A stretch of DNA of 64,000 nucleotides, taken from contig CAVYUQ010000003.1 of the NCBI GenBank assembly GCA_963771715.1, positions 434,001 through 498,000 on the forward strand, in the 5' to 3' direction. The notes beneath the pieces are model-generated. The model worked only from the letters and a program-made list of their open reading frames with translations, was not told the DNA's origin and did not search any database. Below, in pieces: positions 18,292-30,885 of the stretch. The DNA comes from JACVRW01 sp963771715 (lineage in GTDB: Bacteria; Actinomycetota; Thermoleophilia; Solirubrobacterales; Thermoleophilaceae). How positions within the stretch are numbered: the first letter of the stretch is position 1; every line of letters starts with the position of its first letter. Both the position numbers and the translations under genes were made by a program.

Positions 18292-18774
18292 CTACTCCTC
18301 GTAGCGATATTCGCTGTCGCCTATGCGGATCGTGTCCGCCATCTTGAGCCGCTGGGCCGTCTTGACCTGACGGCCGTTCAGATAGGTGCCGTTGGTGGAG
18401 CCCATGTCCTCGAGGTACATGAACTCGGCGCGCGCAAAGATGCGCGCGTGGGCGGACGACGCGAAGGCGTCGTCCACGCGTATGTCGGCGTTGTCGGAGC
18501 GTCCGAAGGTCGCGCCCTCGCCGACGTCGAAGGTCGTGCCGGGCTCGTGGCCCATCGCGGCCACCACGTGGAGCCGCGGACTCACGCCGGCCCGCAGGTC
18601 CGGCGTGCTGCGCTCGCGCCGCCTCGGTCCAGGCAGGTCGACCGGCTCGGCCGCCGCCGCGGTGCCCTCGTAGCGCGCGAGGTCGCGCATCGCGCTGCGC
18701 ACCACCCACAGGAGGAAGAGATAGAGGACTGCGAGGAAGCCGAACTTGAGCGCGACCGCGAGCGGTTCGTCCAT
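18292..18774 (-). CDS. fhaB: FHA-domain protein FhaB (FipA-like)
   Basis: 160-aa protein with one N-terminal transmembrane segment (residues about 8-27) and a C-terminal FHA phosphothreonine-binding domain. Binding-loop residues are visible as GEGATFGRSDNADI, SSAHARI and DMGSTNGTYLNG. In mycobacteria the homologue is a PknB substrate that links phosphosignalling to RodA/PbpA and division. It is spaced 3 nt from fhaA. Confidence 0.93.
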   Translation of the reverse strand: MDEPLAVALKFGFLAVLYLFLLWVVRSAMRDLARYEGTAAAAEPVDLPGPRRRERSTPDLRAGVSPRLHVVAAMGHEPGTTFDVGEGATFGRSDNADIRVDDAFASSAHARIFARAEFMYLEDMGSTNGTYLNGRQVKTAQRLKMADTIRIGDSEYRYEE

Positions 18775-18777
18775 CGC

Positions 18778-19545
18778 TCAGTCGAGCTCGAAGGTCAGGT
18801 CCGTCACGCCGATGGTGATCTGGTCCCCGGGCGAAAGCCCGGCCTGATCGACGCGACGGCCGTTCACCTTGATGCCGTTCGTCGACCCGAGGTCCACCAC
18901 CTGCCAGCCGCTCTCGTCCCGGCGCAGCTCGGCGTGGCGCCTGGACACGTTCGGATCTGCAAGGACTATGTCGGCCTCGCGGCTGCGCCCGACCACCACC
19001 CGGTTTCCGCCCAGCACGTTCCGGCGGCCCTCTCCCACGAGCAGCGCCTGACGCCGGTCGAGCGCCGGGTCCAGCCGCCGCGCCTCGCGGTCGGGCGAGT
19101 AGACCATCGTGTGCCCGAAGTCGCCGGCCGAGGGGGCGGGCGCGGCGGGCGCGTCCGGCTGCTGCTCGTCCTCCGGCGCAGCCAGCAGCTGGGCCTGGAT
19201 CCCGAACTCGCCCAGGTCCAGCCGCTCGTCGGTGTGGAATTCCACCTGCGGCCGCGTCGAGAGCGCGAAGGACTCCTGGCGCGCGTGCTCGAGCAGGTAG
19301 TCCGAGAGCTCCTTGCGCAGCGCGGGCTCATAGCTCGCGAACTGCTCACGGTCGTTCGGGGACAGGAACACGCGGTAGTGGTTCGGCACATAGATGCGCG
19401 AGACGGAGGCCATCTGGTTGTCCTCCATCTCCTTCGCCAGCTTGTGAGCCAGCTCCACAGGCTGCACGCTGCTCCTGAAGGCACGGCCGAACGCGCCCTC
19501 CACGAGCCCGCCCAGCTTCGCCTCCAGGTTGCGCAACATGCTCAT
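18778..19545 (-). CDS. fhaA: FHA-domain protein FhaA with DUF3662 N-terminus
   Basis: 255 aa. Residues about 1-120 match the DUF3662 (FhaA N-terminal) pattern, with MLRNLEAKLGGLVEGAFGRAF and VQPVELAHKLAKEMEDNQ. A Pro/Ala-rich linker precedes the C-terminal FHA domain (VVVGRSREADIVL, SRRHAEL, DLGSTNGIKVNG). The mycobacterial homologue binds phosphorylated MviN/MurJ and restrains peptidoglycan synthesis. It follows the polytopic kinase gene by 19 nt and is probably co-transcribed. Confidence 0.94.
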   Translation of the reverse strand: MSMLRNLEAKLGGLVEGAFGRAFRSSVQPVELAHKLAKEMEDNQMASVSRIYVPNHYRVFLSPNDREQFASYEPALRKELSDYLLEHARQESFALSTRPQVEFHTDERLDLGEFGIQAQLLAAPEDEQQPDAPAAPAPSAGDFGHTMVYSPDREARRLDPALDRRQALLVGEGRRNVLGGNRVVVGRSREADIVLADPNVSRRHAELRRDESGWQVVDLGSTNGIKVNGRRVDQAGLSPGDQITIGVTDLTFELD

Positions 19546-19564
19546 CTCGCCTCGCAGAGTAGTC

Positions 19565-21397
19565 CTAAGCCGTGGTTATGCGCGGAGTACGCCAGGGTTC
19601 CGCCGGGCGCGCCATATGGCAGGCCAGCACAACCAGCAGGGCTGCCGCGATACCCCCCGCAACAGCGCCGCGCGGCTGGTCCAAGGCCACGTCCGCGGCC
19701 AGGGCGTCACCGAGCGCGATGTGGGCCGCTACGAGGCCCACCGCGCACACGGCCGCGCCCATGACATCGACCGCGAGCCAGCGTCCGCGCACCACGAGAG
19801 GGAGCACCACTGCCACCGCGGCCCAGACCGCGATCGGCGCCAGTGCGGGCGTCGTGAGCAGCGGCTGGAGGGCGTCGGAGGCGGCGGCGGAGATCGACCC
19901 CTCCCAGTGGATGCGCGCGAGCGTGCCGTCGGGCGATCCGAACAGAAGCGCGCGGCCGGTGAGTGCCTCACCGAGCGCGAGCCACCAGAAGCCCGCCGCC
20001 GCGAGGCCCGCACGACGCGATGGCGTCGGGGCCAGCGCAGCCACGCCCACGAAGGCGGGGGCGAGGGCGATCGTGCCGAGCAGCGGGGCGAGGATCGGCA
20101 CCGACCACAGGAGCCCCGCGCGCGGGAGCACGAACGGCACCGGGGCCGCGGCGGCGGCGAGCAGCAGCGCCGTCCCCTGGCGGTCGGCCTCCGGCGAGAC
20201 GAGCCAGGCGCACAGGCCCATCACCGCGAGCAGCCAGCCGATGCGCGGAAGCACGGCCGTCGCGACCGCCGCGATCGCCGCTGCGCCGAGCGCGGAGAAC
20301 GACGGTTCGGGGCCGAGGCCCTCGAGGCATGCGAACACGAGGCCGCCGGCGGCGAGCCCGGCCGCCGCGCGCTCGCGCAGCAGCGCGCCGCGCTGCCCCT
20401 CGTCCAAGCGGCGCCCCCAGAGCCTGCGCCGACCCGCCACCGTCGGCAGGCCCACGCGCCGCAGCGTCGCCGGCTCCACCAGGCCGCCCTCGTCGCTCAG
20501 CTCGGACTCGGCCTTGTGCAGCTCGGCACGGAGCGCGGCGGGCGCGGGACGGCGGGCCGGATCGATGTCGAGCGCCTCGTCGATTGCGTCGCAGAGCTCG
20601 AGCGGCAGGTCGCGGCGCAGCGCCGCCAGCGAGGGCAGCGGCCGGCCGAGGCGGCGCGCGGTGGCGGCCGGGCCTCCTGCGCGCACCGGGTTCGTGCCGG
20701 TCCAGGCCTCGTAGAGCGTGAGCGCGAGCGAATAGACGTCGCAGGCGGGCGTCACGCGTGCGCCGTCGGCCTGCTCGGGCGCCATGTACGCCAGCGTGCC
20801 GACCACGTCGCCCGTGCGCGTGAGCGCATCGCCGCTCGCGACGTGGGCCACGCCGAAGTCGGCCAGTTTCGCGAAGCCGGCGCCGGCTGCGGGCTCGGCG
20901 AGCACCATCACGTTCTGAGGCTTGACGTCACGGTGGATCACCCCGCGCGCGTGGGCATGCTCGAGGGCCTCGCAGAGGGCACTCCCGATGCGCGCGACGT
21001 CGCGATCCGCGATCGCGCCGGCGTGCACGAGCTCGGCAAGGGTTCGCCCCCGAACCAGCTCGGAGACCAGATACACGTCGTGCTCGTCCGAGGCCAGCTC
21101 GTAGATGGCCACGATGCCCGGGTGGTTCAGCCGCGCAGCGGCGCGCGCCTCGCGCTCGACCCGCTCACCGGCCCCGCCCTCGCGCGGAATCGCCTTGACG
21201 GCCACCTCGCGCTCGAGCTTCTCGTCCCAGGCCAGCCAGACGACTCCGAACCCACCGGCGCCCAGACGCCGCTCCAGCCGGTAGCGACCCAGGATGGTTC
21301 GGCCGTAGGCGTTGCCCTGCAGCCGTTGTGTAGGGTCAGATCCGCCCAAGGGCAGAGTGCGGGGCTCGTCCGTGAAGCCTGTCTCGGAACGTCTCAT
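19565..21397 (-). CDS. Ser/Thr protein kinase with polytopic membrane C-terminus
   Basis: 610-aa Hanks-type kinase at the head of the cell-wall operon. Kinase residues about 35-290: GAGGFGVV, VAVK with Lys68, HRDVKPQN at 155-162, DFG 180-182. Residues about 330-600 are Ala/Leu/Val-rich with several predicted transmembrane helices and no extracellular sensor fold that I recognise. This extra kinase upstream of fhaA is not part of the mycobacterial pknA-pknB arrangement; it might functionally stand in for PknA, which is absent from this operon. Confidence 0.9.
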   Translation of the reverse strand: MRRSETGFTDEPRTLPLGGSDPTQRLQGNAYGRTILGRYRLERRLGAGGFGVVWLAWDEKLEREVAVKAIPREGGAGERVEREARAAARLNHPGIVAIYELASDEHDVYLVSELVRGRTLAELVHAGAIADRDVARIGSALCEALEHAHARGVIHRDVKPQNVMVLAEPAAGAGFAKLADFGVAHVASGDALTRTGDVVGTLAYMAPEQADGARVTPACDVYSLALTLYEAWTGTNPVRAGGPAATARRLGRPLPSLAALRRDLPLELCDAIDEALDIDPARRPAPAALRAELHKAESELSDEGGLVEPATLRRVGLPTVAGRRRLWGRRLDEGQRGALLRERAAAGLAAGGLVFACLEGLGPEPSFSALGAAAIAAVATAVLPRIGWLLAVMGLCAWLVSPEADRQGTALLLAAAAAPVPFVLPRAGLLWSVPILAPLLGTIALAPAFVGVAALAPTPSRRAGLAAAGFWWLALGEALTGRALLFGSPDGTLARIHWEGSISAAASDALQPLLTTPALAPIAVWAAVAVVLPLVVRGRWLAVDVMGAAVCAVGLVAAHIALGDALAADVALDQPRGAVAGGIAAALLVVLACHMARPAEPWRTPRITTA

Positions 21398-21498
21398 CCC
21401 AGTTTCGTGTTCGGGTTCCGGCGAGCGCGTCCTGCCCCCCGTTCATACTGCCACCGACCGAAGCGCCAGAGGCGCCCCCAGCGCTAGGAGCGATTCTG
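21398..21498. other. Divergent intergenic region
   Basis: This region must hold the promoter of the minus-strand cell-wall operon and of the plus-strand 21.6 kb gene. A small GCGCC-AGA-GGCGC hairpin near 21464-21476 is visible. I could not identify confident -35/-10 hexamers. Confidence 0.4.
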
Positions 21499-21585
21499 CT
21501 GTCCTTCCTCGACGAACCGGACGAGCCCGTACGCCGCCCGCGCCGCCGGCCACCGGGCGGTCCCTCCACGGACCGCCAGACGCTC

Positions 21586-22578
21586 ATGGTGCGGCGGACG
21601 ATAGCCATCGGCGGCGGCCTGCTGCTCCTCGTCCTGCTCGTGCTCGGCTTCCGCGGCTGTCTCGACGCGCGCAAGGAGCGCGGCATGGAGGACTACGTGC
21701 GCGGGGCGAACGAGCTGCTCAAGCTCTCGCAGGCCGAGAGCAGCCAGCTGTTCGACATCCTCAGCGCGCCCAGCGACACGGATCAGACCGTGAACCGCCA
21801 GAACCAGGCGAACGCCCTACGCGTGGACGCGGCCACACTGTCCGACCGCGCTCGCGACCTCGACGTGCCGGACGAGCTGTCCAACGCCAACGACTACTTC
21901 GTCGAGGCCCTCGACCTCCGCCGCGACGGCCTCGCCGAGGTGGCCGACCAGCTGCCCGGTGCGCTGGCGCAGGAGGAGCGGCGCAACAGCACCGGCAGGA
22001 TCGCGCAGATGATGCGGGTCTTCCTCGCCAGCGACGTGCTGCTCACGGCGCGCTTCCGCCCGAGCGCGACGCGGGTACTCGAGGAGGAGCAGATCGACGC
22101 GACGATCAACAGGGACTCGCTCACCTTCGTCAATGACATCGACTGGGTGAGCCCGGACTTCGTCGCCGACCAGATCGCCGGCATCCGCGGGACCGACGGC
22201 GGCACCGCCGCACCGGGCCTGCACGGCAACGGCCTGGTCTCGACATCGCTGGGCGGCGTGGCACTCTCGCCGGGCGGATCGGCCACCGTGCCGCTCACGT
22301 CTGACATCGCGTTCGACATCCAGGTGGCGAACCAGGGCGACAGCACGGAGACGGACGTGCAGGTCCAGGTGGCCGTCGGGCAGGGTGGAGACGCGATCGA
22401 TCTCGAGGAGACGATCCCCGAGATCGCCGCCGGCGAGCAGAAGGGCGTGACCATCCCCCTCTCCAAGCAGCCACCGACCGGCCAGAACGTCCCGATCACC
22501 GTGAGCGTGAAGGCGGTGCCGGGTGAAGAGGTCACGGACAACAACGAGGCCGAGTACACGGTCATCTTCACCCGCTGA
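21586..22578 (+). CDS. Membrane-anchored protein with CARDB-like C-terminal domain
   Basis: 330-aa protein with one N-terminal transmembrane helix (residues about 6-24) followed by a helical region (about 30-190) and a C-terminal beta-sandwich (about 205-330). The C-terminal pattern of DIQVANQGDSTETDVQVQV and VTDNNEAEYTVIF resembles CARDB adhesion-type domains. The ATG at 21586 is conservative. The same frame is open upstream and would give a basic, Pro-rich cytoplasmic lead (SFLDEPDEPVRRPRRRPPGG) from a CTG at 21499. No function is known to me. It is probably co-transcribed with the DUF4446 gene. Confidence 0.8.
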   Translation: MVRRTIAIGGGLLLLVLLVLGFRGCLDARKERGMEDYVRGANELLKLSQAESSQLFDILSAPSDTDQTVNRQNQANALRVDAATLSDRARDLDVPDELSNANDYFVEALDLRRDGLAEVADQLPGALAQEERRNSTGRIAQMMRVFLASDVLLTARFRPSATRVLEEEQIDATINRDSLTFVNDIDWVSPDFVADQIAGIRGTDGGTAAPGLHGNGLVSTSLGGVALSPGGSATVPLTSDIAFDIQVANQGDSTETDVQVQVAVGQGGDAIDLEETIPEIAAGEQKGVTIPLSKQPPTGQNVPITVSVKAVPGEEVTDNNEAEYTVIFTR

Positions 22579-22600
22579 CGCGCCTGAGTACCCTGGCGGC

Positions 22601-23110
22601 GTGGACGACCTGAACTCCACACAAGGCATCGTTGCCCTGGCGGGCGCGGGGGTCGGGGCGATCGCGCTGGTGTGGGTGATCGTGCTCGCGCTGAAGCTGC
22701 GCCGGCTGCGCGCCGCACAGCGCACCATCCTCGGCGGCGAGGAGACGGACCTGGCCGCCCACGCCGCCTCGCTCCAGGAGGCGTTCGTCCAGCTGCGCGA
22801 CTGGGTGGAGGAGGTGGCCTCCGGGCTCGAGGGCCGCGTGGCCGGCGCCGAGCAGCGCATGGACGGGTCGATCGCGCACACGTCGGTGGTGCGCTACGAC
22901 GCGATGAACGAGCTCTCGGGCCAGCAGTCGAGCACGGTGGCGCTGCTCGACGCGCGCCGCACCGGCGTCGTGATCTCCTCGATCCTGCACCGCGACCAGG
23001 CTCGCCTGTACGTGAAACAGGTGCGCGAGGGCAATCCCGAGTACGAGCTCTCACCGGAGGAGCAGCAGGCGGTCGACGAAGCGCTGGCGGGCGCGCCCGC
23101 GGGCGCCTGA
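22601..23110 (+). CDS. DUF4446 family membrane protein
   Basis: 169-aa protein with an N-terminal transmembrane helix (residues about 9-31), an amphipathic helical or coiled-coil middle, and a C-terminal conserved block VVRYDAMNELSGQQSSTVAL / GVVISSILHRDQARLYVKQV. That block is the signature I associate with DUF4446, where similar genes lie near the origin in Firmicutes. I chose the GTG at 22601 because it starts just before the hydrophobic segment. The stop overlaps pheA by one base (TGATG). Function unknown. Confidence 0.85.
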   Translation: MDDLNSTQGIVALAGAGVGAIALVWVIVLALKLRRLRAAQRTILGGEETDLAAHAASLQEAFVQLRDWVEEVASGLEGRVAGAEQRMDGSIAHTSVVRYDAMNELSGQQSSTVALLDARRTGVVISSILHRDQARLYVKQVREGNPEYELSPEEQQAVDEALAGAPAGA

Positions 23111-23955
23111 TGCGCGTCGCGTACCTGGGCCCCGCGGGGACGCACAGCGAGGAGGCGCTGCGGGCCTCCGCTCCGGCGGGCAGCGAGGAGATCCCGTACC
23201 CGACGATCTACGACGCCGTGATGGCTGTCCACGACGGGACGGTCGACTCGGCGATCGTCCCGATCGAGAACGCGCTCGAGGGCAGCGTCGCCGTGACGCT
23301 CGACACCCTCGCGCTCGAGGCGGGGGACGTGCGCATCGCCGCGGAGGTCGTGCATCCGATCCACCACTGCGCGATCGCGGCGGCCGAGGTCTCGCTGTCG
23401 CGCGTTGAGCGGGTGGTCTCACACCCGCAGGCCACCGCCCAGTGCGCGCGCTTCCTGCGTGAGCAGCTGCCGCGCGCCGAGCACGTGAGCGCGCCCTCCA
23501 CCGCTGAGGCCGTGCTGTCGGTCTGCGAGTCGGACGACTCCCGGAGCGTGGCGCTCGGCTCGCGGCTCGCGGCGGAGCTCTACGGGTGCCACGTGGTGGC
23601 GGAGAACGTCGAGGACCACCCGGACAACGCCACGCGCTTCGTATGGCTGGCGCGGGCGGAGGCGGTGAGCGAGCCGGTCGGCGACGCGAAGACGTCGATC
23701 GTGTTCTGGGGCGGCGGCGACCAGTCGCCCGGCTGGCTCGTGGGCCTGCTCGGCGAGCTCTCGAGCCGCGGAGTGAACCTCACCCGCATCGAGTCGCGGC
23801 CACGCAGGACGGGGCTCGGGCACTACATGTTCTTCGCCGATCTCGAGGGGGCGGCCGGCGCGCCGCCGGTCAGCGAGGCGCTCGACGCGCTCGCCGGACA
23901 CGTCGAGGAGCTCCGGGTACTCGGCTCTTACGGACAGCCCCTCTGGCTAAACTGA
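23110..23955 (+). CDS. pheA: Prephenate dehydratase
   Basis: Monofunctional enzyme converting prephenate to phenylpyruvate in phenylalanine synthesis. 281 aa. Motifs: YLGPAGTHSEEAL at the start, VPIENALEGSVAVTLDTL, SHPQATAQCARFL, and the catalytic Thr in DNATRFVWL. The C-terminal ACT regulatory domain (from about 195) contains GVNLTRIESRP, the loop that binds Phe for feedback inhibition in this family. The ATG overlaps the preceding stop, so coupling with the DUF4446 gene is likely. Confidence 0.96.
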   Translation: MRVAYLGPAGTHSEEALRASAPAGSEEIPYPTIYDAVMAVHDGTVDSAIVPIENALEGSVAVTLDTLALEAGDVRIAAEVVHPIHHCAIAAAEVSLSRVERVVSHPQATAQCARFLREQLPRAEHVSAPSTAEAVLSVCESDDSRSVALGSRLAAELYGCHVVAENVEDHPDNATRFVWLARAEAVSEPVGDAKTSIVFWGGGDQSPGWLVGLLGELSSRGVNLTRIESRPRRTGLGHYMFFADLEGAAGAPPVSEALDALAGHVEELRVLGSYGQPLWLN

Positions 23956-23962
23956 CCGGACC

Positions 23963-24577
23963 GTGGCAGTACGGGCGCACGTGTCCTACACGACTGAGCC
24001 GGGTGACATCGAACCAGGCCCTGTCCTCGCGCTGCCCAGGGCCGGCCGGCCTGAGCAGCGCAGTTCGTCCCCCGGCCGGGTGCTGGTGCTCAACGCGTCC
24101 TACGAGCCGATCAACGTGTGCACGGTCCGCCGTGCGGCGGTCCTGATCCTCAAGAACCGTGCCGAGGTACTCGAGAAGGGCGACTGGGCCCTGCACGCCG
24201 AGAACCTGACCCTGCCCAGGCCGGTGGTGATCCGCCTGCTCACGTACGTGCGCATCCCGCGCGACGCCCACCGGCGCAAGATCACCCGCCGCGCGGTGTT
24301 CGCGCGAGACCGCTGGACCTGCCAGTACTGCGGGCACGAGCGCGGCAACCTCACTGTCGATCACGTGATCCCGCGTTCCAAGGGCGGCGACTCCACCTGG
24401 GAGAACATCGTGACCTGCTGCGCGCCGTGCAACCGGCGCAAGGGCGACCGCCTCCCGCGTCAGGCCAACATGGTGCCGGCCCGCAAGCCGAAGGCGCCCA
24501 ACCCGACGATCTTCATCCACGTGGCCACGGCGTCGATCCCGGCCGCGTGGGAGCAGTACCTCGTGGTGGCCGCCTGA
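23963..24577 (+). CDS. HNH endonuclease domain protein
   Basis: 204-aa protein of the actinobacterial HNH family usually found as a single conserved housekeeping copy. It has an N-terminal domain VLVLNASYEPINVCTVRRA, then CQYCG and CAPC zinc cysteines around the HNH core DHVIPRSKGG and ENIVTCC-PCN-RK. GTG start 7 nt after pheA. It is not linked to a restriction system or toxin-antitoxin partner here, so DNA repair or processing is more likely than defence. Biological role unknown. Confidence 0.88.
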   Translation: MAVRAHVSYTTEPGDIEPGPVLALPRAGRPEQRSSSPGRVLVLNASYEPINVCTVRRAAVLILKNRAEVLEKGDWALHAENLTLPRPVVIRLLTYVRIPRDAHRRKITRRAVFARDRWTCQYCGHERGNLTVDHVIPRSKGGDSTWENIVTCCAPCNRRKGDRLPRQANMVPARKPKAPNPTIFIHVATASIPAAWEQYLVVAA

Positions 24578-25056
24578 TGCACGAGCCGCCGCCGGGTGGC
24601 CCGCGGCCACCGCACCCGGGCGACGCCGCGCCCTACGTCGAGGACGAACGGCCCGCCACGCTCGCCGACATCCGCAGCCTGCGGCGCTGGCTGGCGGTGG
24701 CCGCCGTCTGGGCCGTCGCTGCCACCGCGCTGGCGGTGATCGCCCTGCTCGAGGCGAACAACGACGACAGCGGCGACACCACCCGCGCCGCCGGCGAGCT
24801 CGGGCGCGTCCAGCGGCAGCTGAACTCGCGCCTGGACGACCTCGAGTCGCGCGTCGACGAGCTCCCCAGCTCGGATGACCTGTCGAAGCTCGACGACCGG
24901 CTGAAGAGCGTCGAGGACGCGGCCGACAAGAACGCCGCGGCCACGGAGCGCCTCGGCGGGCGGATCGACGACCTGGACGGACGGGTCGACGACCTCGAGT
25001 CGCGCGTCGAGGAGCTCGAGGCCTCCTCCTCCGGCGGCACCGAAACCACCCCCTGA
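24577..25056 (+). CDS. Membrane-anchored coiled-coil protein
   Basis: 159 aa. A Pro-rich cytoplasmic N-terminus and one transmembrane helix (residues about 39-59) are followed by an external region of heptad-like repeats. The segments LDDLESRVDEL, LDDRLKSVED, IDDLDGRVDDL and LESRVEELE form an almost continuous coiled coil. The ATG overlaps the HNH stop (TGATG), so the two are translationally coupled. I do not recognise a function. The predicted structural-RNA locus follows within 30 bp. Confidence 0.8.
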   Translation: MHEPPPGGPRPPHPGDAAPYVEDERPATLADIRSLRRWLAVAAVWAVAATALAVIALLEANNDDSGDTTRAAGELGRVQRQLNSRLDDLESRVDELPSSDDLSKLDDRLKSVEDAADKNAAATERLGGRIDDLDGRVDDLESRVEELEASSSGGTETTP

Positions 25057-25114
25057 CCTAACGACTCCCGCGTCTGCTTCAATAGCCGGACCAGGGAAAG
25101 GAGGTGGTCCGAAC

Positions 25115-25159
25115 TTGACTGACAGAATGCTTGGGACCCTGGAGGTGTCCGGCCGCTAG
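25115..25159 (+). CDS. Putative 14-residue peptide ORF with very strong ribosome binding site
   Basis: TTG-initiated ORF encoding MTDRMLGTLEVSGR. It is preceded by AAAGGAGGTG at 25097-25106, a ten-base match to the complement of the 16S rRNA 3' tail and by far the strongest ribosome binding site noticed in this window. Spacing from GGAGG to TTG is 10 nt. The ORF lies inside the candidate structured transcript, with the SD in the loop of stem 1. It could be a leader peptide, a dual-function RNA, or chance. I know no homologue. Confidence 0.45.
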   Translation: MTDRMLGTLEVSGR

Positions 25160-25276
25160 ACGACCGGTGCTGGACCCCGTCAAGCGGAGTCCAACCGAGA
25201 CACCGTCGGCGAATCTGGCCGGGAATGGTCCCTCCGGTCGCAGTAGAGCCGCCGATCTTGTCCAGCTGAAATGAGG

Positions 25277-25304
25277 AAGGGGCGCCTCCTGCGGGGCGCC
25301 CCTT
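25277..25304. terminator. Bidirectional rho-independent terminator-like hairpin
   Basis: Perfect 10-bp stem AAGGGGCGCC / GGCGCCCCTT with an 8-nt loop, followed on the plus strand by CTGCTTTT. It lies between the small plus-strand transcript and the convergent gyrA gene (stop at 25320), so it can serve both directions. Confidence 0.8.
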
Positions 25305-25319
25305 CTGCTTTTCGCGCGC

Positions 25320-27926
<2,607 letters not shown>

Positions 27927-27928
27927 CT

Positions 27929-30364
<2,436 letters not shown>

Positions 30365-30419
30365 ATCGTTCCTTCCATTGCGCGGCAACTCATGCGGAGG
30401 GCCGCTGATACCACGAAAA

Positions 30420-30456
30420 GCCCCGACTCGGATCCCCTGTCAGGCCGGGTCGGGGC
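30420..30456 (-). terminator. Terminator/attenuator hairpin in front of gyrB
   Basis: On the minus strand, a 12-bp stem GCCCCGAC-C-CGG / CCG-A-GTCGGGGC (one G-T wobble) with a 13-nt loop is followed directly by CTTTTCG, a standard intrinsic terminator. It lies 55 nt upstream of the gyrB TTG and 96 nt after the dciA stop. It should end the dnaN-recF-dciA transcript. If the gyrB promoter lies upstream of it (the 30457-30552 interval contains AT-rich TTATGT and TAATATTCA), it would act as an attenuator. Confidence 0.7.
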
Positions 30457-30552
30457 GGCACATAAGACCGCTCTGAATATTAGCAGGCTACCCCCTGCTC
30501 CGGACGGTTCCCCGGGTTACAAAATGCCCGCAAATCGCAACAAAATAGTGCT

Positions 30553-30885
30553 CTATGAGTACCGGTTCGGGGCCGAACCAACGACGAAGCGCAACTTCTT
30601 CACCGCGCCGCCCTGCGGGCGCCCCGGCTCGGCGGCCAGCGCATCCCCGAAACGGGTAAGCAGATCGGGGCCGAGCAGCTCCAATTCGTGGGCCCAGACG
30701 GCGGACTCGCAGGCCACCGTCACCACCCCGTCGCGCTCGGAAACCGGAGCGGCGGATGCGCACAGGCCGGGCCCGGCCACGTCCGTCCAGACCGCCTGCA
30801 CGCGTGCCAGCAGGGTGGCTGGCTCTGTGTCGCGGACCACGCCCTCGAGAGCCACGGAGAGGGGACGCGGCGCGAGCCGTCTCAC
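30553..30885 (-). CDS. dciA: DciA-like DUF721 protein
   Basis: 110-aa protein of the DUF721/DciA family, the ancestral DnaB helicase operator and loader in bacteria without DnaC/DnaI. It shows the KH-like pattern with VWTDVAGPGLCASAAPVSERDG and WAHELELLGPDLL. The GTG start overlaps the recF stop (GTGA). Its position between recF and gyrB is the classical one in Actinobacteria, supporting a role in helicase loading at the nearby origin. Confidence 0.88.
   Translation of the reverse strand: MRRLAPRPLSVALEGVVRDTEPATLLARVQAVWTDVAGPGLCASAAPVSERDGVVTVACESAVWAHELELLGPDLLTRFGDALAAEPGRPQGGAVKKLRFVVGSAPNRYS

Larger units (their letters stand above)
25087..25312 (+). ncRNA. Candidate structured small transcript between the coiled-coil gene and gyrA
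   Basis: A 225-bp stretch with serial inverted repeats ending in a terminator. Stem 1 is CGGACCA (25087-25093) with TGGTCCG (25105-25111), whose loop holds a Shine-Dalgarno core. Stem 2 is TGGAC (25171-25175) with GTCCA (25189-25193), with an inner CCG/CGG pair. Stem 3 is GTCGGCG (25205-25211) with CGCCGAT (25250-25256), enclosing GGCC-GGGA (25217-25224) paired with TCCC (25229-25232) and GGTC (25236-25239). Stem 4 is the terminator at 25277-25304. A possible -10 TTCAAT lies at 25078-25083. I do not recognise the RNA family; transcription is inferred. Confidence 0.5.

Noticed and set aside
23005..23030. CTGTACGTGAAACAGG as a third parS site
   Set aside because: Only the right half-site matches; the left arm does not complete the palindrome.
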